From an uncultured Prevotellaceae bacterium (GTDB taxonomy: Bacteria; Bacteroidota; Bacteroidia; Bacteroidales; Bacteroidaceae), in assembly GCA_900319385.1 (NCBI GenBank), contig ONOG01000004.1, positions 35,443 through 99,442 on the forward strand: 64,000 nucleotides of DNA. Reading direction: 5' to 3'. Positions 40,276 to 48,722 of the stretch are shown here, piece after piece. Numbering within the stretch: position 1 is the first letter of the stretch; the number at the start of each line of letters is the position of its first letter. Below the pieces are notes generated by a model. That model made no database searches, had not been told where the DNA came from, and saw only the letters and a program-made list of their open reading frames with translations. The position numbers and the translations under genes were made by a program.

Positions 40276-43137
40276 ATGATGAAACGTTTTCTTACCCTTT
40301 CATGCTTGCTCAGCTGCCTGCTGCCCGCCGTGGCTCAGGTGGAGATTGAGCTGACGACCGACGAGGCCAAGTCGATGTACACGACGGCTGGTGCGCATCG
40401 CCGCGTGAGTGTGCACGACCCGTCGGTGGCTTACGACCCGACGAACGGGCGTTACTATATTTTCGGCTCGCATCAGGCGTGGGCCTGGACTGCCGACATG
40501 CAGGACTGGACGCTCATCGGTGCTTGGTGGGCACCTGCCAATAACATCTTCAGCGACTTCAACACCAACCAGACGAAGACGGTCATGGTGGGCGGCGTGT
40601 CGAAGACGTTCGGCAACTTCAACGCCCAGGCGTGGGCGGCTGCCTATGGCGGTGACTACAATATTGCCGGCAACTTGTGGGCTCCGGCCGTCATCTGGAA
40701 CAAGAAGCTGGGGAAGTGGTGTCAGTATCTGAGTGTGAACGGCCCGAACTTCAACTCCGTCATCATCCTGCTCACGGCCGACAACATCGTGGGTCCCTAC
40801 ACGTATCAGGGGCCTGTGGTGTATAGCGGATTTGGCTACACGGGTGTGGCTGCCCTGTCGTGGAAGAACACCGACCTGCCGCTGGTGCTCGGAAGCAGCG
40901 TCACCAACCTACCGGCACGCTACAACATCGACATTGGTGCATGGAGTGGTCAGTGGCTCAACTGCATCGACCCCTGCGTGTTCTACGACACCGACGACAA
41001 CCTCTACATGGTCTATGGCTCGTGGTTCGGCGGCTTGTATCTGCTCGAGCTGGACGAAGCGACCGGCCTGCGCGACTACGACGTGAAGTACGGCAGCGAT
41101 TGGGACGCTCTGGGTCGAGCCTGCACGCGCGACCCCTACTATGGCATCAAGGTGTCGGGCGGATTCTGGGCGAGCGGCGAGGGCCCGTACATCGAGCGCA
41201 TCGGCAAGTATTATTATCTCTTTCAGTCGAACGGCGGACTTAACGCCGACGGCGGCTACCAGATGCGTGTGTTCCGCAGCGAGAACCCTCGCGGGCCCTA
41301 CGTCGATAGCATGAATCGGCCGGCCGTGCTGACCGCTGGCGAGAACAACTATGGTGTCAACCCCAGCACGCGCGGTGAGAAAATCTTCGGTCCTTACGAG
41401 AACTGGGGATTCATGAAGCTTGGCGAACTGGCACAGGGCCATAACTCTGTCATCGCTGCACCCGACGGTCGCACTTATCTCATCTACCACACACGCTTCG
41501 GCGATGGTGGCACCGGCCATCAGGTGCGTGTCCATCAGCTGTTTGTCAACGAAGACGGCTGGCTCGTCGCCGCACCGTTCGAATACAACGGGGAGACGGT
41601 GACCGACGCCGACATCGCCTCGACACAGGTGTTCGACGAGCAGGACGTGGCCGGTACCTACAACCTCCTTGTCCATAAGTACAGCATCGACCACGCCAAT
41701 CTGGAGATGGTCAATCCCGTGAAGATAACCCTCAACGCCGACGGCAGCGTCACGGGTGCGATGAACGGCACGTGGAACCTCGTGCCCGGCACATCCTACT
41801 TCCACATCACGCTCGGTGCCACGCCCTATAAAGGTGTGATCATCGACGAGCGGATCGACGGCATGACCATCCGCACCGTGTCGTTCTCGGCGATGTCGGC
41901 GGGCGGTGTGAACATCTGGGGATATAAGTATCAGGACAAGTATTCGCTGGCGTGGTATCTGAACAACTACATCAAGGACAACCCCGTTACGAACCGAATG
42001 CAGCTCTCGTCCAGCATCGACCTCAGCGTACTCAAGGACGACTTCGAAAACGTAACGGTGGAGTGGACCTCGGGCAATCCCGAAGTGCTGACCGACGGTG
42101 GTGCCTGCAATCCCTACCACATCGATGAACTGACGGAGGTGCCGCTGAGCCTGCGCATCCGCAGCGGCAAGTATGTCTATTCGCGCGACTATACCATCCT
42201 GGTATCGCCGAAGACGCTGCCCGAGGAGAACATCATGGGCAACCTCATCGCCTACTACAACTTCGACACCACACCGCTGCTGAACCAAATCGACGGTACG
42301 ACCCGCGCACAGCTCCAGCAGGGCAAGACCTCGACGCCGAAACCGACGCTCGAGGAAGGCAAGGTGCGCAGCGGCAAGGTGGTGCACACCTCGGCCGGTG
42401 CCCTTCAGAGCGAGAGCTATGTGCAGTTCAAGAACCCCTTCTACGAACGCGACTTGGAGGAAGGATTCACCGTAGCCTTCTGGGCTAAGCTGAGCGAACA
42501 GAACTACACCGACGCCCTCTTTGCCATCAGCCAGCAGAACCGACGCCTGTTCATCACTGGCAATACCTACATCGGATTTAACGACAACCAGGGCAACTGG
42601 ATCGACATCAACAATCCCGACAACTCTAAACCGTCCTACAACATACCGACCTACGGTCTCAAGGCCGGCGAGTGGACATTCGTCACGATCACCCTTTCGC
42701 GCGACGGCGGCTTCACCCTCTACACCAACGGAGCGAAGCGCAGGTTCACGAAGTTTGAGGCCTGGGAAGGTGAAACACAGGTGACACGTCTGACCGCCTA
42801 CGACTACAACCTGGTGTTCGACCACGTGAAGAGCTGCCGCTACCTCTACTTCGGTAAGGGCAGCTTCGGAGGCTCGGCCGATGCTTGCTACGACGACCTC
42901 CTCATCTACGACCGCGTGCTGACGAGTGATGAAGTGGCCGCGCTCCGCAAGGTGGCCAACAGCGTGTTCGACTTTGCCGAAGTGGCTACCGACATCCAGG
43001 AAGTGAATAGTGAAAAGTTAAAAGTGAAGGCGGGCGATGCCGTCTATGACCTGCAGGGACGCCGTGTGGCAACCGACCTCCAGTCTGTCGGACGCGGCAT
43101 CTACATCTACCAAGGCAAGAAAATCTTTGTCAAGTAA
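40276..43137 (+). CDS. Secreted GH43 arabinanase-like enzyme with LamG-like domain and sorting tail
   Basis: A 953-residue exported enzyme; the signal peptide ends near PAVAQ. The five-bladed GH43 domain spans about 40-450: VHDPSVAYDP (general base Asp48), NLWAPAVIWN, CIDPCVFYDTDDNLYMVYGS and ASGEGPYIERIGKYYYLF (acid Glu). A lipocalin-like GH43-associated module follows (about 455-560), then a linker and a concanavalin-like LamG domain (about 645-905). The end, YDLQGRRVA ... GRGIYIYQGKKIFVK, resembles a type IX secretion C-terminal signal. A 7-bp array at 43002-43029 encodes the linker NSEKLKVK before that tail. Likely endo-1,5-arabinanase; exact linkage is inferred. Confidence 0.88.
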   Translation: MMKRFLTLSCLLSCLLPAVAQVEIELTTDEAKSMYTTAGAHRRVSVHDPSVAYDPTNGRYYIFGSHQAWAWTADMQDWTLIGAWWAPANNIFSDFNTNQTKTVMVGGVSKTFGNFNAQAWAAAYGGDYNIAGNLWAPAVIWNKKLGKWCQYLSVNGPNFNSVIILLTADNIVGPYTYQGPVVYSGFGYTGVAALSWKNTDLPLVLGSSVTNLPARYNIDIGAWSGQWLNCIDPCVFYDTDDNLYMVYGSWFGGLYLLELDEATGLRDYDVKYGSDWDALGRACTRDPYYGIKVSGGFWASGEGPYIERIGKYYYLFQSNGGLNADGGYQMRVFRSENPRGPYVDSMNRPAVLTAGENNYGVNPSTRGEKIFGPYENWGFMKLGELAQGHNSVIAAPDGRTYLIYHTRFGDGGTGHQVRVHQLFVNEDGWLVAAPFEYNGETVTDADIASTQVFDEQDVAGTYNLLVHKYSIDHANLEMVNPVKITLNADGSVTGAMNGTWNLVPGTSYFHITLGATPYKGVIIDERIDGMTIRTVSFSAMSAGGVNIWGYKYQDKYSLAWYLNNYIKDNPVTNRMQLSSSIDLSVLKDDFENVTVEWTSGNPEVLTDGGACNPYHIDELTEVPLSLRIRSGKYVYSRDYTILVSPKTLPEENIMGNLIAYYNFDTTPLLNQIDGTTRAQLQQGKTSTPKPTLEEGKVRSGKVVHTSAGALQSESYVQFKNPFYERDLEEGFTVAFWAKLSEQNYTDALFAISQQNRRLFITGNTYIGFNDNQGNWIDINNPDNSKPSYNIPTYGLKAGEWTFVTITLSRDGGFTLYTNGAKRRFTKFEAWEGETQVTRLTAYDYNLVFDHVKSCRYLYFGKGSFGGSADACYDDLLIYDRVLTSDEVAALRKVANSVFDFAEVATDIQEVNSEKLKVKAGDAVYDLQGRRVATDLQSVGRGIYIYQGKKIFVK
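43002..43029. repeat. Heptanucleotide array, 4 units, inside the GH43 gene
   Basis: AGTGAAT, AGTGAAA, AGTTAAA, AGTGAAG. In frame it gives the Ser/Glu/Lys-rich link between the LamG-like domain and the C-terminal sorting tail. Confidence 0.75.
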
Positions 43138-43144
43138 GCTCTTT

Positions 43145-43615
43145 ATGTATATGTCTCATAAAGGTTCTCTCTACCCCAAGCAGGGCGTGACGTTCGTCGT
43201 CGCGCTCTGCTTGTTTTGTTCGTGCAGCCAGCCGGACAAAGGCGAACAGCAGGCACAGGAACTGCTCAGCCAGGCCCGCGTGGCGATGAACGACGCCCGC
43301 TACGCCGATGCCCATACGCTGATTGACAGCCTTCGGCACGCCTATCCACGGGCCATCGAGGTGCGCCGGCAGGCTCTGCGTTTCGAGGATTCGCTCTGTC
43401 TGGCTGAGGCACGTGCCGAGCAGGCTGTCATCGACAGCATCTACACCTTCGCCTGTCTCGACCGCGAGGAACTCCGCCGTACGGGCATCGACACGCTGTC
43501 GGTACGCTTCAAGCAGTTGCGCGACCGCGCCGACTCCCTCCGCTATGCCGCCGACCGTGCCTGGCAAAAGGTGAGGTTCTACGAAAGGAAGACCTCGACT
43601 AACGACCTCCCCTAA
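43145..43615 (+). CDS. Small hypothetical lipoprotein
   Basis: About 156 residues starting 7 bases after the GH43 stop. A short hydrophobic segment ends in LFCSCSQPDKGEQQ, so it is probably a lipoprotein (Cys near 28-30). The rest is helical, with Ala/Arg/Asp-rich heptad patterning (ELLSQARVAMNDARYADAH), suggesting a coiled coil. I recognise no family. The stop codon and last residues (TSTNDLP) lie in a CCTCC/GGAGG palindrome, so the native C-terminus may have been altered by it. Confidence 0.65.
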   Translation: MYMSHKGSLYPKQGVTFVVALCLFCSCSQPDKGEQQAQELLSQARVAMNDARYADAHTLIDSLRHAYPRAIEVRRQALRFEDSLCLAEARAEQAVIDSIYTFACLDREELRRTGIDTLSVRFKQLRDRADSLRYAADRAWQKVRFYERKTSTNDLP

Positions 43616-43632
43616 CCCCTCCCAAGGAGGGG
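43606..43632. repeat. GC-rich palindrome, copy 5
   Basis: CCTCCCCTAACCCCTCCC then AAGGAGGGG; it contains the lipoprotein stop codon. Confidence 0.65.
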
Positions 43633-43636
43633 AAAA

Positions 43637-43672
43637 AGCCTCCCCCCTGCCCCCCTCCGAGAGAGGGGGAGC
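43637..43672. repeat. GC-rich palindrome, copy 6
   Basis: AGCCTCCCCCCTGCCCCCCT then CCGAGAGAGGGGGAGC, directly after copy 5. The right part is nearly identical to copy 1 after the yicC gene. Confidence 0.7.
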
Positions 43673-43698
43673 TCCCAACTAATGAAAAAAGTATATAT

Positions 43699-46395
43699 AT
43701 GAACAAAAGTAGTAATCACATCGTCAGAGCTTTTCTCCCCCTCCTTGGGAGGGGGCTGGGGGGAGGACTTCTCCTCCTTGCCCTGTGCTTTGGCTTGTCC
43801 CTGCACGCAGAGCCAACCGACTCGCTGCTCAACTACGTCAAGCACGCCATGCTCTTCAACCAGATGTATCCGCAGGAGAAAGTCTATCTGCACTTCGACA
43901 ACACCGGATACTTCAAGGGAGAGAAGATATGGTTCAAGGCCTACGTCACCCGTGCCGACCTCCGCACCCCCACCACGGTGAGCCGCGTGCTCTATGTCGA
44001 TTTGCTCAATCCGAGCGGCGACGTCATCGACAGCCAGAAAGTGAAAATCGAAAACGGCACCGGCTATGGCGACTTCGCCCTCGACTCTATCCTCGGTACA
44101 GGATTCTACGAAGTGAGGGCCTACACCCGCTATATGCTCAACTGGGGCGGACAGACCGCCTTTTCGCGCGTCTTTCCCATCTTCCAGAAACCTGAAAACG
44201 AGGGCGACTACAGCCGACCCACCATCGACCCCGTCGGCATTCATCAGCGCTTGCCCGAACGGCAGCAGACCGACGACGCCGGCACACTCGCCGCCGACAA
44301 CCGTCGTGGACGCGACAGTCGCATGAAGGTGAACTTCTATCCCGAAGGCGGTGACCTCGTCGTCGGGCTCCGCAGTCGGGTCGCCTTCGAAGTCATGGAC
44401 GGCGAAGGGCGTCACATCCCCGCCACAGGCATCCTGAGCGATGCCGAGGGTGCCACCCCGACCATCATCCGAGCAGACGAGAGCGGACGCGGACTCTTCG
44501 ACATCGACGTCACCTCCGGCCTCTCCCAACTCGTCCTCACCGATGCTGCCGGACGGAAACATGAGTTCCGCCTGCCACAGGCCAAGACCGAAGGCTGTGT
44601 CGTCCGCATGGACGTGATCGGCGACGAAGGCATCAAGGCCACCATCGCCGTGTCGCCCACACTCGTCGGGCAGCTGATGGGCTATACCGTCATGTGTGGC
44701 GGCCAGATTACGCATGTCGATACGCTGACAGCCGACCCCCTCATGGAAGTCGGTTTCAAGCGCAGCTCGCTCCGCCCAGGCGTCAACCAATTCACGCTCT
44801 TCACCTCCGACGGACGTGTGCAAGCCGAACGCCTGTTCTTCGTCAGCCCCATCAACCTCGGTGCCAGCCACATCCAGATTGTCAACCAGACCACCGAGCC
44901 CAGACCCTGCGGCACCATCGCGCTCGACCTGCAGACCGAGCCCAACGCCTCGCTCTCCTTCTCTGCCATGGACGAACGCACGCTCACCAATGGCAAGGAG
45001 GGCAACATCCTCTCCTACATGCTCCTCGCCAGCGACCTCAAAGGCTATATTCCCAACCCCGAATACTACCTCGAAGCCGACGACCGCGAACACCGGCTCG
45101 CTGCCGACACCCTCATGCTCATCAACGGCTGGCGTCGCTACGACTGGCGCGTCATGGCCGACGTCGAACCCTGGACCACCCAACGCCAGCTCATCGAAGA
45201 CAAACTCTACGTCAGCGGCAAACTACTGCCTGCACTCGGAGCTTTGGTGCGCAAGAACCCCGTCAACAACGTCGATATGTCTGTGTTCCTCTACAACCAA
45301 AAGGGTCAACACCTCACCGGACAGACCACCACCGACAGCGACGGCAACTACGCTTTCGTACTGCCCGACGACCTGTTGGGCGAATGGAATATGCAGATTC
45401 GTACCAAGATAAACGACAAACTCAAATCCTATCGTGTCACCATCGACCGTCAGTTCCGTCCCGAAGCCCGTTTCGTCTTTCCCGAAGAGACGCAGATGAT
45501 GCCCAAGAACGTCGCCAACCTCTTCAAGCGTGCCGACCGCTTTACCCACAACGCAGGTGAAGACGCCGACGGTGACGGAGCCATCATGGCACAGACCGGC
45601 GACAAGTCGTTCGCCATCAAGACCGTCAAGATCAAGGCTCGCAAGAACTACTGGACTGACTACGACGGCGGCTGGTATAACGAAAACAATGGCCGGCGCC
45701 TCGCCTCGCTCTACTACAACTGTAGCGATGCAGCCGAACAGCTCGCCGACAGCGGACAGCCCATCCCCACGATCAACGAGTGGCTGTCGCAGAAGAACTC
45801 ACTCTTCAAGAACGACCCTGGATTCCAAATTCCCGACTCCGGTGGTCTGATTTTTGCCGCTGACCAGCGAACAACTACCTGGCTCGGACCCTCCTACGAC
45901 AGCCGCCCCATCGTGTGGATCATCAACAACTGCTTCGGCTACGGCACCAGTTTCATCACATCTCCCCACGACACCGTCATCCACAAGCACAGCAACCACG
46001 GCAACCCCGTCTTCCTCGACGAAGTCAAGTCCATCTATATCGTCAGCGATGGGCCGCAAGCCATGATTCCCTACATCACCTCTGTCGACATCGAAGGGCA
46101 GAACCCCGTCGTCATCTTCGTCTATGCCCACCCCACATACTCCACCGAGAGCAACAAGGGACTGCGCAAGACCCACTACTTAGGCTACAACATCCCCTCC
46201 ACTTTCGAGATGGAAGACTACAGCATTTTGCCGCCCATGGACGACTTCCGACGCACGCTCTACTGGAATCCTGATGTGCGGACGGATGCTCAGGGTCGTG
46301 CCCACATCGAGTTTTTCAACAACTCTTCGGCCCACGAAATGCTCCTCTCCGTCGAGGGAATGACGGGCAAGGGCGTGTTCCTGAGCAACGAGTAG
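43699..46395 (+). CDS. Macroglobulin-like (MG2-type) envelope protein with repeat-derived signal peptide
   Basis: An 898-residue exported protein of a Bacteroidota family built from MG2-like beta domains (alpha-2-macroglobulin style): EKVYLHFDNTGYFKGEKIWF near residues 55-75 is diagnostic, followed by VLYVDLLNPSGDVIDSQKV and VNFYPEGGDLVVGLRSRVAF. There is no thioester motif. The C-terminal half has a plug-like section and ends VEGMTGKGVFLSNE. Function is unknown; family members often accompany TonB receptors. The hydrophobic stretch of its signal peptide, LPLLGRGLGGGLLLLAL, is encoded by a GC-rich palindrome (43735-43769). Confidence 0.82.
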   Translation: MNKSSNHIVRAFLPLLGRGLGGGLLLLALCFGLSLHAEPTDSLLNYVKHAMLFNQMYPQEKVYLHFDNTGYFKGEKIWFKAYVTRADLRTPTTVSRVLYVDLLNPSGDVIDSQKVKIENGTGYGDFALDSILGTGFYEVRAYTRYMLNWGGQTAFSRVFPIFQKPENEGDYSRPTIDPVGIHQRLPERQQTDDAGTLAADNRRGRDSRMKVNFYPEGGDLVVGLRSRVAFEVMDGEGRHIPATGILSDAEGATPTIIRADESGRGLFDIDVTSGLSQLVLTDAAGRKHEFRLPQAKTEGCVVRMDVIGDEGIKATIAVSPTLVGQLMGYTVMCGGQITHVDTLTADPLMEVGFKRSSLRPGVNQFTLFTSDGRVQAERLFFVSPINLGASHIQIVNQTTEPRPCGTIALDLQTEPNASLSFSAMDERTLTNGKEGNILSYMLLASDLKGYIPNPEYYLEADDREHRLAADTLMLINGWRRYDWRVMADVEPWTTQRQLIEDKLYVSGKLLPALGALVRKNPVNNVDMSVFLYNQKGQHLTGQTTTDSDGNYAFVLPDDLLGEWNMQIRTKINDKLKSYRVTIDRQFRPEARFVFPEETQMMPKNVANLFKRADRFTHNAGEDADGDGAIMAQTGDKSFAIKTVKIKARKNYWTDYDGGWYNENNGRRLASLYYNCSDAAEQLADSGQPIPTINEWLSQKNSLFKNDPGFQIPDSGGLIFAADQRTTTWLGPSYDSRPIVWIINNCFGYGTSFITSPHDTVIHKHSNHGNPVFLDEVKSIYIVSDGPQAMIPYITSVDIEGQNPVVIFVYAHPTYSTESNKGLRKTHYLGYNIPSTFEMEDYSILPPMDDFRRTLYWNPDVRTDAQGRAHIEFFNNSSAHEMLLSVEGMTGKGVFLSNE
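43735..43769. repeat. GC-rich palindrome, copy 7, inside a signal peptide
   Basis: CTCCCCCTCCTTGGGAGGGG then GCTGGGGGGAGGACT. It is read in frame as LPLLGRGLGGGLL within the signal peptide of the macroglobulin-like protein. Confidence 0.75.
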
Positions 46396-46680
46396 GCCGT
46401 ACTGCTCGCCCATCACCATCGTGCGACCCACGCCGGCAATTCGGCTGATGGCTGGCATGACGTTGATGTCGAGGTAGTTGGAGATGAACGACTGGTCGAA
46501 CTTGCCGTCGGTGCTCTCCAGACTCATGATCATCAGGGTGGCGTTCACGTTTTTCTGAACCATGACACCGCCACGGATGACAGCTTCGGGCAGCGAACCG
46601 AGACTGACCGCTCCGATGACCACCGTCAGCACGGCGATGGCAAATGCAGCCGCCGTTGAAACACTGGTGGTGCGCCGAGA
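46396..46680 (-). pseudogene. Remnant of an RND efflux pump gene
   Basis: Minus-strand translation gives the first membrane helix of an HAE-1 pump (FAIAVLTVVIGAVSLGSLP) joined directly to EAVIRGGVMVQKNVNATLMI and SFISNYLDINVMPAISRIAG. In the intact pump at 7.3-10.5 kb these parts are about 95 residues apart, so an internal deletion joins them at a shared LP codon pair. The rest of the gene (about 850 residues) is missing; the fragment stops where the macroglobulin-like gene ends. No usable start is present. Confidence 0.8.
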
Positions 46681-47039
46681 AAACTCACCGACTCCTCAGT
46701 TCAAACTCAGACACTGTGCGGAATGAACTCAGCGGGTGCGCAGAAAAAAGTCAAAATATCACTGATATTTGTAAAAATATCAATGGAATTTCTACAAATA
46801 TCAATGGAATTTGTAAAAATCTCAATGATATTTTGACTTTTTTCTGCGCACCCGCTGAGTGTATTCCCCATTGCGACGGAGTATGGAGCGCACCGAAGCT
46901 GATTGTTGTTCGAACTATACTCATTTTCATTGTCCGATGCATTTCTCCGCAGGCCTCGTCGGAGTCGTTCGCAGAGTGCTGAATGTCAGTTTGCAGATTG
47001 CCTTTGATCGGCCAGTAATAGATTTTTTTTCAAAAATTA
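46681..47039. other. Intergenic region before the ABC operon
   Basis: Holds copy C of the 21-bp element (46727-46860). The rest is AT-rich toward the promoter at 47040. A frame across the element (repeating INGIS-type heptapeptides) exists only because 21 is a multiple of three. Confidence 0.55.
46727..46860. repeat. 21-bp four-unit palindromic element, copy C
   Basis: Arms 46727-46761 and 46826-46860 are a perfect 35-bp inverted repeat (left begins ACTCAGCGGGTGCGCAG). The four 21-bp units lie at 46756-46839; the middle two are ATATCAATGGAATTTCTAC and ATATCAATGGAATTTGTAA. This is the best preserved copy. Confidence 0.92.
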
Positions 47040-47071
47040 TTTGGAGGGAAAAAAATTTTTATCTACCTTTG
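47040..47071 (+). promoter_or_regulatory. Promoter of the ABC transporter operon
   Basis: TTTG at 47040-47043, 20 bases, TACCTTTG at 47064-47071. Transcription should begin about 35 bases before the ATPase ATG. Confidence 0.8.
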
Positions 47072-47111
47072 CGGTGTCTTAAATAACTAAGACAGTTAAA
47101 ACGTTGTGCGT

Positions 47112-47954
47112 ATGATAGATATTAAGAATCTTAACTATCGCTATCGAGGTACAGAACACCCTGTGTTCGACGACTTCTCGCTGCAACTTGCCGAGGGGAG
47201 TATCTATGGGCTGCTGGCGCCGAACGGGGTGGGGAAGTCCACACTGCTCTGCCTCATCATGGGTGGCTTGCTGCCCGACAAGGGGAATGGCGGCGGCGTG
47301 CAGGTTGACGGCTTCGACGTGGCTCGCCGAAGCTACGAAGTCTTGCGACTGCTCTACCTGCTGCCCGAGGAAATGGAACTGCCGCCCGTATCGTTAAGTA
47401 AGTACGTGCGTGCGCGCGAACCTTTCTATCAAGACTTCAGCCGCGAAGTGCTCGCCGACTGCCTGCGTGAGTTCGGTCTGCCGGCCGACCCCGACCTCGG
47501 CACACTGTCGATGGGGCAGCGGAAGAAGGTCGCCATCAGCTTTGCACTCGCCACACGCTCGAAATATCTGCTGCTGGACGAACCGACCAACGGCCTCGAC
47601 ATCGCGTCGAAAAGTAGTTTCCGCCGAGTCGTTGCTCGTCACGTCGGCGACGGTCAGACGGCACTGCTCTCTACCCATCAGCTCGCCGATGTGGATTCGC
47701 TGCTCGACCATGTCGTCGTGCTCGGTCAGAAGTCCGAGCACGCTGCGGTGCAGTTGCTGCTCGACAGCAGCGTGGCGGATATCGCTGCTCGTTACACTTT
47801 CGAGCTTCGTTCTGTGGGCTCGGACACCGACCCCGACGTGCTTTTCTGCGAACGACGTGCCGACGGCCTGCACACGCTAACGCACCGCCATGCCGACGAC
47901 GGGGAGACGCCCGTGGATTTGGAACTGATCTATAAGTATTTACATAAGCAATGA
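47112..47954 (+). CDS. ABC transporter ATP-binding protein
   Basis: About 280 residues; the ATG at 47112 (MIDIKNLNYRYRG) is preferred to a GTG two codons upstream. Walker A is LLAPNGVGKSTLL, the signature is TLSMGQRKKVA and Walker B is YLLLDEPTNGLD. The last 80 residues are divergent. It resembles the ATPases of GntR-linked (YtrB-type) exporters. The stop overlaps the permease ATG at 47951 (ATGA), implying coupled translation. With the permease it would form a half-transporter dimer; the substrate is unknown. Confidence 0.92.
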   Translation: MIDIKNLNYRYRGTEHPVFDDFSLQLAEGSIYGLLAPNGVGKSTLLCLIMGGLLPDKGNGGGVQVDGFDVARRSYEVLRLLYLLPEEMELPPVSLSKYVRAREPFYQDFSREVLADCLREFGLPADPDLGTLSMGQRKKVAISFALATRSKYLLLDEPTNGLDIASKSSFRRVVARHVGDGQTALLSTHQLADVDSLLDHVVVLGQKSEHAAVQLLLDSSVADIAARYTFELRSVGSDTDPDVLFCERRADGLHTLTHRHADDGETPVDLELIYKYLHKQ

Positions 47955-48040
47955 TGATGGTTATGAAAACGTTTTCGATGTCAAGATGCGGCCGGCTACT
48001 CGTGTTTGAGTGCCAGACGTAGAGGAAGAAATACCTCCGT
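47951..48040 (+). other. 5' part of the ABC permease gene, ending at an in-frame amber codon
   Basis: The ATG at 47951 overlaps the ATPase stop and opens MMMVMKTFSMSRCGRLLVFECQT, then TAG at 48020-48022, then RKKYLR in the same frame into the permease. This is the expected cytoplasmic N-terminus of the permease, so the TAG looks like a point nonsense change (for example from CAG). Confidence 0.75.
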
Positions 48041-48703
48041 ATGTTCCTGTGGATGCTCGGTGCCCTCGTCGCCAAGACCGTGGTGGTCATGACCTGGGAC
48101 TGGGCACGGTCACTCAGTCGTAGTGAGGAGATGAGCATCGCGCAGCGCGAAGGTGCTGCTTGGGCTCTGCAAATGCTCTACCTCTTTCCGGCCTTTCTCA
48201 TCTGTATAGGCTTTTGGTGGGTTTACAGTGCGCGACTCTTTGAAGATGTTCACCGCAGGGCCAGTGCCCTCGACCTCTTTGGACTGCCCGCCAGCAACGG
48301 TGAGAAGTTTCTGGCACGCTTGCTCAGCGGCACGGTCTTCATCGCGCTCGCGACCATTGCTGCCGCTGTGCTGGGATTCACCTTCGACTACCTCTTGCTC
48401 GACCGTCTGGCAGACAAAGTAGCCGTCGGAGACTATCTCATGCAGGCTGCGCGCGAACTTCCCGTCGTCATGCTGTTCACGACGCCGTGGTTCATCCTGC
48501 CAGGTCTGCTCCTGCGCCGTGGCGGTTGGCTTGCAGGATGCGTGCTGACGGGTGTTATCCTGCTTGTGGCCAACTGGCTCGTGGCAAAGGATATGTGGTT
48601 CCCGTACTGGTACTACGGCGTGTTCGGCGTGCTCTTTCTCTGGCTCTCCTACAGGGTGTTCTGCCGTGCGCAGGCAGCCGGAAGCAGTTTGTTGAATGTC
48701 TAA
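48041..48703 (+). CDS. ABC-2 type permease, N-terminally interrupted
   Basis: A 220-residue membrane protein with about five or six hydrophobic helices (FLWMLGALVAKTVVVM; ALQMLYLFPAFLICIGFWWV; VFIALATIAAAVLGFTF). It is the partner of the ATPase just upstream. The reading frame continues upstream to the coupled ATG at 47951 but is broken by TAG at 48020; translation could resume at this ATG with loss of about 30 cytoplasmic residues. Whether the transporter still works cannot be judged. The gene ends 20 bases before the GntR start. Confidence 0.75.
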   Translation: MFLWMLGALVAKTVVVMTWDWARSLSRSEEMSIAQREGAAWALQMLYLFPAFLICIGFWWVYSARLFEDVHRRASALDLFGLPASNGEKFLARLLSGTVFIALATIAAAVLGFTFDYLLLDRLADKVAVGDYLMQAARELPVVMLFTTPWFILPGLLLRRGGWLAGCVLTGVILLVANWLVAKDMWFPYWYYGVFGVLFLWLSYRVFCRAQAAGSSLLNV

Positions 48704-48722
48704 CCAACCAAGCGATGGCCCA

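Noticed and set aside
46756..46839. CRISPR array
   Set aside because: The 21-bp units are contiguous with no spacers, there are always four, and no cas genes are in the window.
46644..46982. A 112-residue protein with repeated INGIS heptapeptides
   Set aside because: The frame exists because the noncoding unit length is 21 bases; the other copies do not keep an equivalent start, stop or peptide, and both strands stay open.
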